Position numbers and translations under genes: made by a program. A stretch of 64,000 nucleotides of DNA from Marivita sp003149565. GTDB taxonomy: Bacteria; Pseudomonadota; Alphaproteobacteria; Rhodobacterales; Rhodobacteraceae. Below are positions 18,031 through 26,121 of this stretch, piece after piece (the stretch's first letter is position 1; every line of letters begins with the position of its first letter). The stretch lies in assembly GCF_965216415.1 (NCBI RefSeq), contig NZ_CBDCFU010000002.1; one strand, written 5' to 3'. The notes under the pieces were generated by a model. The model ran no database searches. It was not told where the DNA came from and saw nothing but the letters and a program-made list of their open reading frames with translations.

Positions 18031-18735
18031 ATGACGGATCTTTTGCCGATGAGCATGCGGGACGTCGTGTTGCGCTTTGACTCCGACGCCGTGCTGAAAG
18101 GCGTGACGATGGAATTGGACACCGATGGGTGCACAGTCATCATGGGGCCGAATGGGGCAGGCAAAAGCCTTTTGCTGAAACTGATGCACGGACTGATGCC
18201 GCCAACATCGGGCCAGATCAGTTGGGGAGCAGTGCCACCCTCCGAGGTGATGTCCCGGCAAGCGCTTGTGTTTCAGAAACCTGTGTTGCTGCGGCGCTCT
18301 GTGGCTGCCAATATTGATTTCGTCCTGAAGACGCGTGGCAAAGACATAAGCTTGCGCGACGGGCTTCTGGAGCATGTCGGCTTGCTTCACAAAGCGACGC
18401 AGCCCGCGCGGTTGCTCTCGGGCGGTGAAGCGCAACGATTGTCACTGGCGCGGGCGCTGGCAACAGATCCCGAGGTGCTGTTTCTCGATGAACCCACGGC
18501 CAGTCTTGATCCCGCGTCGGTTTTGGCGATCGAACGCATCGTTGCGGATGCCCGCCTGCGGGGCGTGCGGATTGTCCTGGTAACACACGATATTGGCCAA
18601 GCGCGCCGCATGGCAGATGATGTCGTCTTTTTGCAGGCTGGACAGGTCGCCGAACACAGCGGTGCCACCACATTTTTTTCCGGCCCCCGGTCACAGGCGG
18701 CGCAGGATTACCTGGACGGCAGAATTGTCGTTTGA
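18031..18735 (+). CDS. tupC: Tungstate ABC transporter ATPase (TupC-like)
   Basis: A 234-residue ATPase with Walker A 'GPNGAGKSLLLK', signature 'LLSGGEAQRLSLARAL', Walker B 'VLFLDEPTASLDP' and H-loop 'LVTHDIGQA'. ATG 18031 gives the usual TupC N-terminus ('MTDLLPMSMRDVVL'); an upstream in-frame ATG at 17977 overlaps the permease stop by 8 bp and is a realistic alternative. It lies between the permease and binding-protein genes. Confidence 0.87.
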   Translation: MTDLLPMSMRDVVLRFDSDAVLKGVTMELDTDGCTVIMGPNGAGKSLLLKLMHGLMPPTSGQISWGAVPPSEVMSRQALVFQKPVLLRRSVAANIDFVLKTRGKDISLRDGLLEHVGLLHKATQPARLLSGGEAQRLSLARALATDPEVLFLDEPTASLDPASVLAIERIVADARLRGVRIVLVTHDIGQARRMADDVVFLQAGQVAEHSGATTFFSGPRSQAAQDYLDGRIVV

Positions 18736-18761
18736 TGTACCGTCAACAAAAGAGAAGCTTC

Positions 18762-19580
18762 ATGCGTTTAAAGCATATTACCGCATGCATTTTGGCGCTG
18801 ACAGTGGCTACTGGCGCCACAGCTCAGGACACGTCCATCATTGTGCAATCGACAACCTCGACGGCTAATTCTGGTCTGTATGACCATCTGCTTCCAATCT
18901 TTCAGGACGCGAGCGGTATTCAGGTCAATGTCGTTGCGGTTGGCACCGGACAGGCGATCCGCAATGCCCAGAACTGTGACGGGGATGTGCTCTTGGTGCA
19001 TGCCAAGCCGTCCGAGGAAATGTTCGTGGCAAAGGGCTATGGGACGATTCGCACCGATCTGATGTACAATGACTTTGTCATCGTCGGACCCGAGGCCGAT
19101 CCAGCGGGCGTGGCGGGCATGACCAACGTGCAAGCGGCACTGGCGAAAATCGCTGAAAGCGAAGCGCTTTTCGCGTCGCGCGGCGACGATAGTGGGACAC
19201 ATAAAAAAGAGCTGTCGCTTTGGGCCCGCTCAGGGGTCGATCCGACAGCCGCCAGCGGGACGTGGTATCGCGAAACCGGTTCGGGCATGGGGGCTACGCT
19301 CAATGCCGGGATTGGCATGGGCGCGTATGTGATGACAGACCGGGCGACCTGGATCAGTTTTGGCAACAAGCAGGACTACCAAATCCGCGTGGAAGGCGAC
19401 GAGGATCTGTTTAATCAATACGGTGTGATCCCCGTGAATCCTGACATGTGCCCCAGTGTAAATGTCGAGGCGGCGCAGGCCTTTGCAGACTGGCTGGTTT
19501 CGGCTGAGGGGCAGAACGCCATTGCCGGGTACAAAGTCGCCGATCAGCAGCTGTTCTTCCCGAACGCGCCAATCAAATGA
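18762..19580 (+). CDS. tupA: Tungstate-binding periplasmic protein (TupA-like)
   Basis: A 272-residue periplasmic protein with a signal peptide ending at 'ATGATAQ', then 'IIVQSTTSTANSGLYDHLLP', where the Ser-Thr-Thr-Ser cluster is the oxyanion-binding signature of TupA. Further matches are 'GDVLLVHAKPSEE' and 'FASRGDDSGTHKKELSLW'. It would capture tungstate for tungsto-enzymes or molybdenum-cofactor enzymes such as formate dehydrogenases. The start at ATG 18762 is preceded by AGAGAAG. Confidence 0.9.
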   Translation: MRLKHITACILALTVATGATAQDTSIIVQSTTSTANSGLYDHLLPIFQDASGIQVNVVAVGTGQAIRNAQNCDGDVLLVHAKPSEEMFVAKGYGTIRTDLMYNDFVIVGPEADPAGVAGMTNVQAALAKIAESEALFASRGDDSGTHKKELSLWARSGVDPTAASGTWYRETGSGMGATLNAGIGMGAYVMTDRATWISFGNKQDYQIRVEGDEDLFNQYGVIPVNPDMCPSVNVEAAQAFADWLVSAEGQNAIAGYKVADQQLFFPNAPIK

Positions 19581-19592
19581 GCGGTGCGCAAT

Positions 19593-19617
19593 GGGGCGGC
19601 CGATGGCCGCCCATTTG
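19593..19617. terminator. Hairpin between convergent tupA and membrane-protein gene
   Basis: GGGCGGCC-GAT-GGCCGCCC forms an 8-bp GC-rich stem with a 3-base loop 13 bp after the tupA stop. The flanking T/A tract is short, so it is a moderate candidate for a bidirectional terminator. Confidence 0.55.
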
Positions 19618-19656
19618 GGCTTGGTGGTCGGATCGACCCCGGGCAGGTTCAGGGCC

Positions 19657-20307
19657 TCAAGCCCGGACCAGTTGAAGGCCGATCAGAATAAACCAACCAA
19701 TTGCACCGATGCCGAAAATTGCTCCGGCAGCGTCGCCAATGACCGGGATCAGTGTCGCGAGCCCCGCGAGACCTGTGCACATGCCGACAAAAGACGTCAC
19801 TTTCGGCATCAAACGGTATCGGTGACCCGCAACGCTTGCACACAGTATCCAGACCGCCCCGGCAATTTCGTTACCGCCGCCCAGTCCCAGTTCCACGCTG
19901 TGCAGGATCGACCAGAGCGCGGCTGCGCCTTCTGGATCGTCCGGATAAAGGGTAAGAACGCGCTCCACCGCGACATTGGCGATCATGCCGGCACCAAGAA
20001 CCAGCGTGGCCCATACCAGCCCAATTGCGCGTGTCACGTCAGCCCATGCCGGCGCCGTCGGCCGCAAGTGCGCGGATAGTGCCACGACAAGGATAACCAG
20101 AGCCAAAGCGTTGAGGATGTATATGGTCGAGTTCAAGACCAGCATCAGCCCCGGCGATCCGTGGATGAAGTCGGCCACTGCGGCAGTGTCTATTTCTGCC
20201 GTACCAAATCCAAGCGGTGCAAGCAGGGTCACGAGCAGTGCAAAGCCGAAAAGGTAAGTGGCGGCACAGACCAATGCGGCGAAACCACCGGTTTTGATCA
20301 GGGTCAT
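19657..20307 (-). CDS. Integral membrane protein, unknown function (DUF4386-like)
   Basis: A 216-residue protein with about six hydrophobic segments (near residues 5-30, 55-80, 90-110, 135-160, 170-190, 193-214). The layout resembles DUF4386-type membrane proteins, but this assignment is weak. The start has an AAGGAG ribosome binding site, and its ATG overlaps the stop of the upstream NAD(P)-binding gene in an ATGA quartet, so the two are translationally coupled. No catalytic motif is seen. Confidence 0.65.
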   Translation of the reverse strand: MTLIKTGGFAALVCAATYLFGFALLVTLLAPLGFGTAEIDTAAVADFIHGSPGLMLVLNSTIYILNALALVILVVALSAHLRPTAPAWADVTRAIGLVWATLVLGAGMIANVAVERVLTLYPDDPEGAAALWSILHSVELGLGGGNEIAGAVWILCASVAGHRYRLMPKVTSFVGMCTGLAGLATLIPVIGDAAGAIFGIGAIGWFILIGLQLVRA

Positions 20308-21179
20308 GGGGTCGCTCCTTGCGGTTTGTCTTGGGTCGAATTGGCTTGGGTTTGAAAGTGCTGCGACAGGCGGATTTCGCCGTAAGCCGGTCCCACCATA
20401 TCCATCGTGGTTGCCGTCAGAAAGAATTGCAAAGGGCCGAGTATGCGGCGCGGCGTGACCCACGGCAGCACGCTCAGCAGAAATTTGCGAAGTGCGTCTG
20501 GCAGATAAGCGATGCGGGAGGGGCGCGAGATTGCTTTGAACGCGCATTCTGCAAGTTGGGTTTGGGTAAAAGTCTCGGGGCCTCCCGCGTCAACCCATTT
20601 TCGCTCGGCGTCTGTTGCATCGGCAACGACGGTCGCAAGGTCGGCGCCATGAATGGGATTGATCCGGGCGTGACCTGTCCCAAACAGCCAGATCCGACCG
20701 GATTGCGCCATCGACAGAACCTCCCCCATGTCCGAGAAATACCCAGAAGGCGCGACAATTGTTTCATTGATCAAAGAGGCTTTGAGCGCATCAACAAACG
20801 CGGTCTTCGCGGCAACCAGCGGCACCTGCCGCATCGCATCCGCATTGAGTACGTGAATATAGGCGAACTGGCGCACCCCCGCGCGCTCGGCAGCGCGCAG
20901 GAGATTGATGTTGGCTTGGAAATCCACATCACGGTAGCTCAAACCATCGGTTTGCCGAGTGATCCCCAAGGCAGACACGACCAGATCGGCCCCATCCATC
21001 AGCCCGATCAGGCTGTCAGGCAGGGTGGCTTGCGCTTCGACGATACTGTCCGCCGTCAGTGGTCCGGCAGTTTGAACATTGCGTACCAAAGCAATGACAT
21101 ACCAACCGCGCCGACTGTATTCGGCGCAGAGGTACCGGCCCAGATATCCAGTCGCACCTGCTACAAATACGGTTTTCAT
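20304..21179 (-). CDS. NAD(P)-binding SDR/NmrA-like protein
   Basis: A 291-residue Rossmann-fold protein with the atypical-SDR dinucleotide motif 'VFVAGATGYLGRYLCAEY' at the N-terminus. It lacks the classical YxxxK catalytic pair in an obvious position, as is common in NmrA/atypical SDR proteins that act as sensors or epimerases. The start is placed at 'MKTVFVAG'. It follows a 58-codon gene by 11 bp and overlaps the downstream membrane-protein gene by 4 bp, forming a three-gene operon. Confidence 0.82.
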   Translation of the reverse strand: MKTVFVAGATGYLGRYLCAEYSRRGWYVIALVRNVQTAGPLTADSIVEAQATLPDSLIGLMDGADLVVSALGITRQTDGLSYRDVDFQANINLLRAAERAGVRQFAYIHVLNADAMRQVPLVAAKTAFVDALKASLINETIVAPSGYFSDMGEVLSMAQSGRIWLFGTGHARINPIHGADLATVVADATDAERKWVDAGGPETFTQTQLAECAFKAISRPSRIAYLPDALRKFLLSVLPWVTPRRILGPLQFFLTATTMDMVGPAYGEIRLSQHFQTQANSTQDKPQGATP

Positions 21180-21190
21180 CGCACTTCCTG

Positions 21191-21367
21191 TCACGCAGCG
21201 CTCAGGCCCATCATCGCCACAGCGGCGATTAGGGCAATGGCAAGGCAAAGCACGGTTTCAGACGACGCCTTTTGGCAATCGCCGGAACGGCGGCTGGTTC
21301 CATCTCCCGTCAAAAGCTTGTGCAAGGCATCAAACCGGTGACGGCGGAGTGCGATTAGATCGGTCAT
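21191..21367 (-). CDS. Small protein with a C-terminal membrane helix
   Basis: A 58-codon gene with a GAGGAG ribosome binding site 7 bases before ATG. The first 35 residues are basic and polar; residues 39-56 form a hydrophobic helix rich in Ala, Leu, Ile and Val. It is probably a tail-anchored membrane protein. It lies 11 bp upstream of the SDR-type gene on the same strand, so it is likely the first gene of that operon. I recognise no family; support comes from the ribosome binding site, spacing and the membrane helix. Confidence 0.6.
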   Translation of the reverse strand: MTDLIALRRHRFDALHKLLTGDGTSRRSGDCQKASSETVLCLAIALIAAVAMMGLSAA

Positions 21368-21389
21368 GTGGTGGCTCCTCTAAGCGTCG

Positions 21390-21755
21390 CTAACCAACGA
21401 CCCGATGCCCGCGTCCGCGCAGGCATTCGATGACAATCGACTGTCGGCGCTCAGACACGTCGACGGCACTGGCGACCCCGCCAGCCAAGGCTCCGGCTAC
21501 CGCGCCACCAACCGCATCACCGTCATCGTCCATTTCTGCAAGAAGCGCACCCGCTCCGGCCCCGAGGACGGTGGCGCCCAAAGTCTCTTGATCGAGTTGA
21601 CGTTGGTTGCGTGCGAGCGCCTGGCAGTCGGCAAGATCGGTCTCGTATGTCGCGGACGGTACGCCATCGAGGATCGGCGTATAGTTGGCACCGCTGTCGG
21701 CGCAGGCTGCGGTCAGGGCGATCAGGCTCAGCGCAGCGACGGATTGACGTTTCAT
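21390..21755 (-). CDS. Glycine-zipper lipoprotein
   Basis: A 121-residue protein starting 'MKRQSVAALSLIALTAAC', a type II lipoprotein signal with Cys18. The middle has a glycine-zipper stretch 'GATVLGAGAGALLAEMDDDG' followed by 'AVGGAVAGALAGGVASA', as in small outer-membrane glycine-zipper lipoproteins, then a Cys in 'IVIECLRGRGHRVVG'. The start is supported by AAGGA 8 bases upstream. It is probably an envelope structural or stress protein. Confidence 0.8.
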   Translation of the reverse strand: MKRQSVAALSLIALTAACADSGANYTPILDGVPSATYETDLADCQALARNQRQLDQETLGATVLGAGAGALLAEMDDDGDAVGGAVAGALAGGVASAVDVSERRQSIVIECLRGRGHRVVG

Positions 21756-21947
21756 GGGGATGTCCTTTTGCGTCTCATTTGATGCGATGGACATACGCCC
21801 GACTGTCATTCATCGGGATGACCGCTGGTATCAATAAATTGACCTTTGGGGCCAAAGTGATGCGGAACAACGGGTGCGGTGTTCAACCGTAAGCGCATGC
21901 CCGGCTGTTGCTGCGATAGAGCGGGGCAGGGCGCCTGACGAAGACGG

Positions 21948-21972
21948 CACATGGGGCTGCGAGCCCCATGTG
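21948..21972 (-). terminator. Hairpin after the chemotaxis operon
   Basis: An 11-bp perfect stem, CACATGGGGCT / AGCCCCATGTG, with a GCG loop lies 8 bp beyond the stop codon of the last che-operon gene. There is no long T run, so it may be a weak terminator or a 3' stabilising hairpin. Confidence 0.6.
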
Positions 21973-21979
21973 GCCTGGT

Positions 21980-23704
21980 TCAGAAAAAGATATCGTCCAG
22001 CGCGTCGTCCACTGAAGCAGGCGCAGTGGGAGTTTCGACCACAACCGGCTCGGGTGCTGGTGTGCCTTCCGGCGGCAGGATCACCTTTCGGTGAATGTCG
22101 CGCTCGCGTTCCATCGTGTAGATGTCGAAGACATCTGCTGCGACGCCGTCTACTTTGCCCGGGTAGGGATCATCGTGAAGGTGCTGGTTGAACATTCGTG
22201 CCGTTTTTTCAATCAGATGCGCATGCTCTGTCACCGGGGCCAACCACCCGCGCGAGGCGTCAAGCGTTGATCGGATTGCAGACACGATTTCGCTGCTGCG
22301 ATAGGCGGCCTCGCCGATATCCCGAACGCCGTCGGACAATTGACGCACGGCACCTTCAGGCAAAGCGTCTGCCCGCTCGCAGGCAGCTTCAAGCAAGCTG
22401 ATCGTTTCGCTCGCAAGATCCATCATTTCCGCCAGTTCGGTTTTGACCACCGGCAAACGGGCCGAGGCATCGCGGGCGAGTTGTTGCAATTGACCTGCGA
22501 TTTCACGCAGCGCCTGACCGCGTGGCCCGAGACGGGCACAGGCGATCACAGCATTGATCCCGATCATACGCATTCTTGCCTCGAAGGACTCACCGGCGGC
22601 GATGACCTCGGTCAGGGCTTCGAATTCCCGCGACAGCGATTGCGCGAACTTCATCAGCAGGCCTTGGGTTTCAACCGCCTGCGCGATCCGGTCCTCAATA
22701 TCATCAAGCTGCGACTTCAGTTTACGTGATCCGTTGCGCTGCTCAAAGATCATGAGGTGATCTCGAACGAGGGTGAGGATGCCATCCTGCAAAGCCGTCG
22801 ATCCCTCACGGACATTTTCGACGCCCTCGACATGCAAATGTGCGATGTCCTGCATTTGGTGTGCTGCCAGCGCATTGAGAGCGTCACTTTCGTCAAACGC
22901 AGTGGCACTACCTTCCAGAATGACCAGGACGTGTTCAAGGCGTTGCCGCGTTGTGTCGCCGATTTGCAGACCGCTTACTGCCTGTGCTGATGCCCCCATC
23001 AGTGACTGTGACCGATCAGCGATCTCGGCGCTCACTGATCCCAACGTGTTGATGTGGTCTTCGAAGCTGGCAAGTTGGCTGTTTAGCGCTGCAACGGGAC
23101 CGTTCAGGCTTGAAGTCAGCAAATCGCCCAAAAAACGGGCCCGCTCCAATGCGTCCCCGCTTCCGTCCTTTATGCGGTGCATGGCCTCATCGAGACCGGA
23201 GAGAATTTTGCCCAGCTCCGCAACCAAACGTGTCGCGTCTTCGGTAAAACCGGTCAGGCTTCCTCCCTCATCCTTAGGTGTCACCTGAATCGCCGCGACT
23301 GTAATCCGCGCATTGAGGACCACGATATTCATCATCTTGAGGATGTCGCGCAGTTCACGCACTTCGCCATCCACACCGCGCGCTCGGTCCATGAGCGCAG
23401 ACAGAATGTCCAGCGCTTTCAGAACTTCATCAGAAAGAGCCCGCATTTCGCTATCGTGCCAATGACCATGTTGCCTGAGTTCCGCCAACCTTCCATTGGC
23501 GTTCATCTCTTCGAATACAGCCAGGACGCTACGGGTTTTGCCCAGAGCCTCGGAGGTGGCTGACAAATGGTCACCGGTCGCCAAGAACACTTGTTCCGTC
23601 TGGCGACATAAATCCGAGATCGCCTTTTTGCGAAACGCGGCATTGGGCGTTCGCGCCGCGGACGGCGAGGTGTGGAATTGCGAGCCTGCTACGAAGTCCT
23701 TCAT
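21980..23704 (-). CDS. Cytoplasmic chemotaxis-associated coiled-coil protein
   Basis: A soluble protein of about 574 residues made almost entirely of long amphipathic helices. It resembles a methyl-accepting protein without transmembrane or HAMP regions: segments such as 'ILKMMNIVVLNARITVAAIQ' and 'MRMIGINAVIACARLGPRGQ' echo the helical hairpin tip of chemoreceptors ('ALNAAIEAARAG'), but in diverged form. The last 45 residues are Pro-rich and acidic. It is the last gene of the che operon, overlapping or adjoining cheB. ATG 23704 is preferred; ATG 23737 would overlap cheB by 29 bp. It may be a soluble receptor or a regulator of signal output. Confidence 0.65.
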   Translation of the reverse strand: MKDFVAGSQFHTSPSAARTPNAAFRKKAISDLCRQTEQVFLATGDHLSATSEALGKTRSVLAVFEEMNANGRLAELRQHGHWHDSEMRALSDEVLKALDILSALMDRARGVDGEVRELRDILKMMNIVVLNARITVAAIQVTPKDEGGSLTGFTEDATRLVAELGKILSGLDEAMHRIKDGSGDALERARFLGDLLTSSLNGPVAALNSQLASFEDHINTLGSVSAEIADRSQSLMGASAQAVSGLQIGDTTRQRLEHVLVILEGSATAFDESDALNALAAHQMQDIAHLHVEGVENVREGSTALQDGILTLVRDHLMIFEQRNGSRKLKSQLDDIEDRIAQAVETQGLLMKFAQSLSREFEALTEVIAAGESFEARMRMIGINAVIACARLGPRGQALREIAGQLQQLARDASARLPVVKTELAEMMDLASETISLLEAACERADALPEGAVRQLSDGVRDIGEAAYRSSEIVSAIRSTLDASRGWLAPVTEHAHLIEKTARMFNQHLHDDPYPGKVDGVAADVFDIYTMERERDIHRKVILPPEGTPAPEPVVVETPTAPASVDDALDDIFF

Positions 23705-23708
23705 AGTC

Positions 23709-24806
23709 TCACACAGCCTTTCGGAATTTGCCGGCATGCCATTTCATGATTTCGCCGGACATTTCCTTGAGCGCAGTTACCTTATCGACCACGCCAGCCT
23801 CGACTGCAGAGCGCGGCATGCCATATACAACGCAGCTGGCTTCGTTCTGAGCGACGGTGTAGCCGCCACATTCCTGAATTTCGCCAAGACAGGTGGCGCC
23901 ATCATCTCCCATGCCCGTTAGAATCATGCCCATTGCGTTTTCGCCCGCAGCCTGAGCAGCCGAACGGAACAGCACATCCACAGATGGGCGGTGACGTGAC
24001 ACGTATGGACCACCGACAACTTCAGCGAAATAGCTCCGGCCTTCGCGGTGTATGACCAAATGCTGGTCACCGGGGGCAATCAACGCACATCCTGCTGTTA
24101 CTGGGTCACCTGATTTCGCTTCGACCACTTCAATCTGGCAACGTTCATTCAGCCTTCGTGCGAGTGGTCCGGTGAACTCGGCGGGCATGTGCTGCACGAT
24201 GGCAATGGCAGGCGCATTTGATGGCAATTCCGTCAGAACCTGACGCAGTGCATCCGGTCCTCCGGTGGAGGAGCCAATCACGACCAAGGGTGTGGATGTA
24301 CCGCGACGGACAGCCGGGCGCTTTGCGAGTATCTTGTCTGGCGTAACGCGAGCGTCGTTACGGCCTTCATCCGTATTTGCGGGGCTGGACGAGATGTCCG
24401 ACCGCTCGGTGACGGCGGCGCGAACGGCCTGGCCGATACGCAGGGCGGCCCGGTTGCGCGCTTCGGTGGTCGTCAGGTCAGGTTTGGCCAGAACCTCAGC
24501 GGCACCAAGATCGAGGGCCGTGATCGCCGCCATCGAGCCTTTCTGAGAGTGGCTGGAACAGACGATGACCGGGACAGGGCACTGCGCCATGATCTTTTTC
24601 AAGAAGGTCAGGCCGTCCATGCGGGGCATCTCGATATCGAGCAGGATCGCGTCCGGCAAGTCGTCACGCATGCGTTCTACCGCAACGAACGGGTCTTGTG
24701 CGGTGCCAAAAAGTGTCAGCCCCGGATCGGCTTTGATGATGGCCGAAAAGGCGGTTCTGACGGCCGCACTGTCATCGACGATCAGAACGCTGATGGGGTG
24801 GGTCAT
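23709..24806 (-). CDS. cheB: Chemotaxis protein-glutamate methylesterase CheB
   Basis: A 365-residue two-domain protein. An N-terminal receiver domain has the phospho-acceptor Asp in 'ILLDIEMPRMDG' and the conserved Lys in 'VLAKPD'. The C-terminal methylesterase has the catalytic Ser in 'IGSSTGGPDAL', His in 'IVQHMPAEFTGPLA' and Asp in 'LTGMGDDGATC'. It removes methyl groups from (or deamidates) receptors during adaptation. It directly follows cheR in the operon. Confidence 0.96.
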   Translation of the reverse strand: MTHPISVLIVDDSAAVRTAFSAIIKADPGLTLFGTAQDPFVAVERMRDDLPDAILLDIEMPRMDGLTFLKKIMAQCPVPVIVCSSHSQKGSMAAITALDLGAAEVLAKPDLTTTEARNRAALRIGQAVRAAVTERSDISSSPANTDEGRNDARVTPDKILAKRPAVRRGTSTPLVVIGSSTGGPDALRQVLTELPSNAPAIAIVQHMPAEFTGPLARRLNERCQIEVVEAKSGDPVTAGCALIAPGDQHLVIHREGRSYFAEVVGGPYVSRHRPSVDVLFRSAAQAAGENAMGMILTGMGDDGATCLGEIQECGGYTVAQNEASCVVYGMPRSAVEAGVVDKVTALKEMSGEIMKWHAGKFRKAV

Positions 24807-24808
24807 GT

Positions 24809-25660
24809 TTAAATGTCCTTACGGTAGATCGCCGGGGCGACCTGGCGGAAATACGGCATACGTACGATCATGCTTTCGGAGTTTCCGACGAACAGATGCC
24901 CTCCAGGAGCAAGATGCCTGCCAACCTTGCGCAGCACGGTCAATTGATCGTCTGGATCAAAGTAAATCAGCACGTTTCGCAGAAAGACGATGTCGAGGTC
25001 GAAATCCACATCGTAATCCTGGCTCATGAGGTTGAGCTTCTTGAACTGCACACGTTTGCGCAAAGCAGGAACGATGCGGGACTTCCCCGCCCATTCGTTC
25101 TGACCCTCGTGAAGATATCTGTTGCGAAGTGCCTCCGGCACCGGCTCTACCAAGTTGCTGGAATAGATCGCCCGGCGCGCGTGTTCGAGGACCCTGCCAG
25201 AGATGTCCGTTCCGAGCACGGCCCAGTCAAAGTCAGGGTGAGCAATTGAATGTTCGGCTAACAGCATGGCCAGACTGAAGGGTTCCGCACCAGTCGATGC
25301 AGCTGCACTCCACGCTTTGAACTTGCCGTTTCGGTTCCGCCAATATCCGCCGTCAAGAATGACGTCTTTTACATAGTTGAAATGATCAACTTCCCGAAAA
25401 AAATCGGTCTTGTTCGTGGTGACCGTTTCTTCGATATGCGCCATTTCCCCGCGTAGGCCGCCCTCTGCAAAAAGGTGTCGAAAGTAGTCTTGCGCATCTC
25501 GCAAGCCAAGCGCGCGCACACGAGCGCCGAGACGGGCTTCGATCATGCCGCGTTTGGTTTCCGGGATACATACGCCAATGGTGTCGTGAACCATACGCGC
25601 AAAGGTCTGAAAGCCTAGCGGCGCCTCGCCGGAGGGGGTTTCAGTCATGGTCATTGTCAT
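24809..25660 (-). CDS. cheR: Chemotaxis protein methyltransferase CheR
   Basis: A 283-residue SAM-dependent methyltransferase. Family motifs are 'TTNKTDFFREVDHF' (N-terminal substrate loop), 'KAWSAAASTGAEPFSLAM' (SAM site), 'DISGRVLEHARRAIYS' and 'IVFLRNVLIYFD'. It methylates glutamates of chemoreceptors. The first of three nearby in-frame ATGs (25660, 25654, 25648) overlaps the cheW stop in an ATGA quartet; any of them could be used. Confidence 0.95.
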   Translation of the reverse strand: MTMTMTETPSGEAPLGFQTFARMVHDTIGVCIPETKRGMIEARLGARVRALGLRDAQDYFRHLFAEGGLRGEMAHIEETVTTNKTDFFREVDHFNYVKDVILDGGYWRNRNGKFKAWSAAASTGAEPFSLAMLLAEHSIAHPDFDWAVLGTDISGRVLEHARRAIYSSNLVEPVPEALRNRYLHEGQNEWAGKSRIVPALRKRVQFKKLNLMSQDYDVDFDLDIVFLRNVLIYFDPDDQLTVLRKVGRHLAPGGHLFVGNSESMIVRMPYFRQVAPAIYRKDI

Positions 25661-26121
25661 GCCGCGTCGAGCTCTGGTGTCAGACCGTCAAACACACGAT
25701 CCATGTCGAGCACGGTCACAAGCTCCCCACTCCGGCGGCCAATTCCAGAGATCATGCGATCGCGCCAATTGAACAAGCCTCCCTCGGGCAGGTGCTCTAT
25801 CTCGTCATTGTCCAAGGCAGTCACTTCGATCACCCGGTCTGCGCGGAAGGCGACCACAGTGCGACGGCCATCGGTCTGGACCCAAAGCACGACAATACGG
25901 GACATCTCGGTGTCTTCTGCCGGCGCCATTCCCAGCAGGGCCCGCAGATCGGCCACTGCAACACCATTGCCCCTGACATCAATCATACCCAAAAGCTGCG
26001 AAGGCGCATTCGGCAGCCGGGTTATGGGACGCAGGTCCAGGATTTCCTGGACCCGCTCCACCGGCAGTGCGAACAATTCGTCATCGCAAGCGAGTGTCAG
26101 AACCGCACCAACCTTGGACAT
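25657..26121 (-). CDS. cheW: Chemotaxis coupling protein CheW
   Basis: A 154-residue CheW-domain protein: 'VQEILDLRPITRLPNAPSQL', 'GMIDVRGNGVAVADLRALLG' and 'RADRVIEVTALDNDEIEHLP' match the family. It couples receptors to the CheA kinase. Its start shares one base with the stop of the upstream receptor gene (TGATG), and its stop overlaps cheR. It is the second CheW of the operon and is more diverged than the first. Confidence 0.92.
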   Translation of the reverse strand: MSKVGAVLTLACDDELFALPVERVQEILDLRPITRLPNAPSQLLGMIDVRGNGVAVADLRALLGMAPAEDTEMSRIVVLWVQTDGRRTVVAFRADRVIEVTALDNDEIEHLPEGGLFNWRDRMISGIGRRSGELVTVLDMDRVFDGLTPELDAA

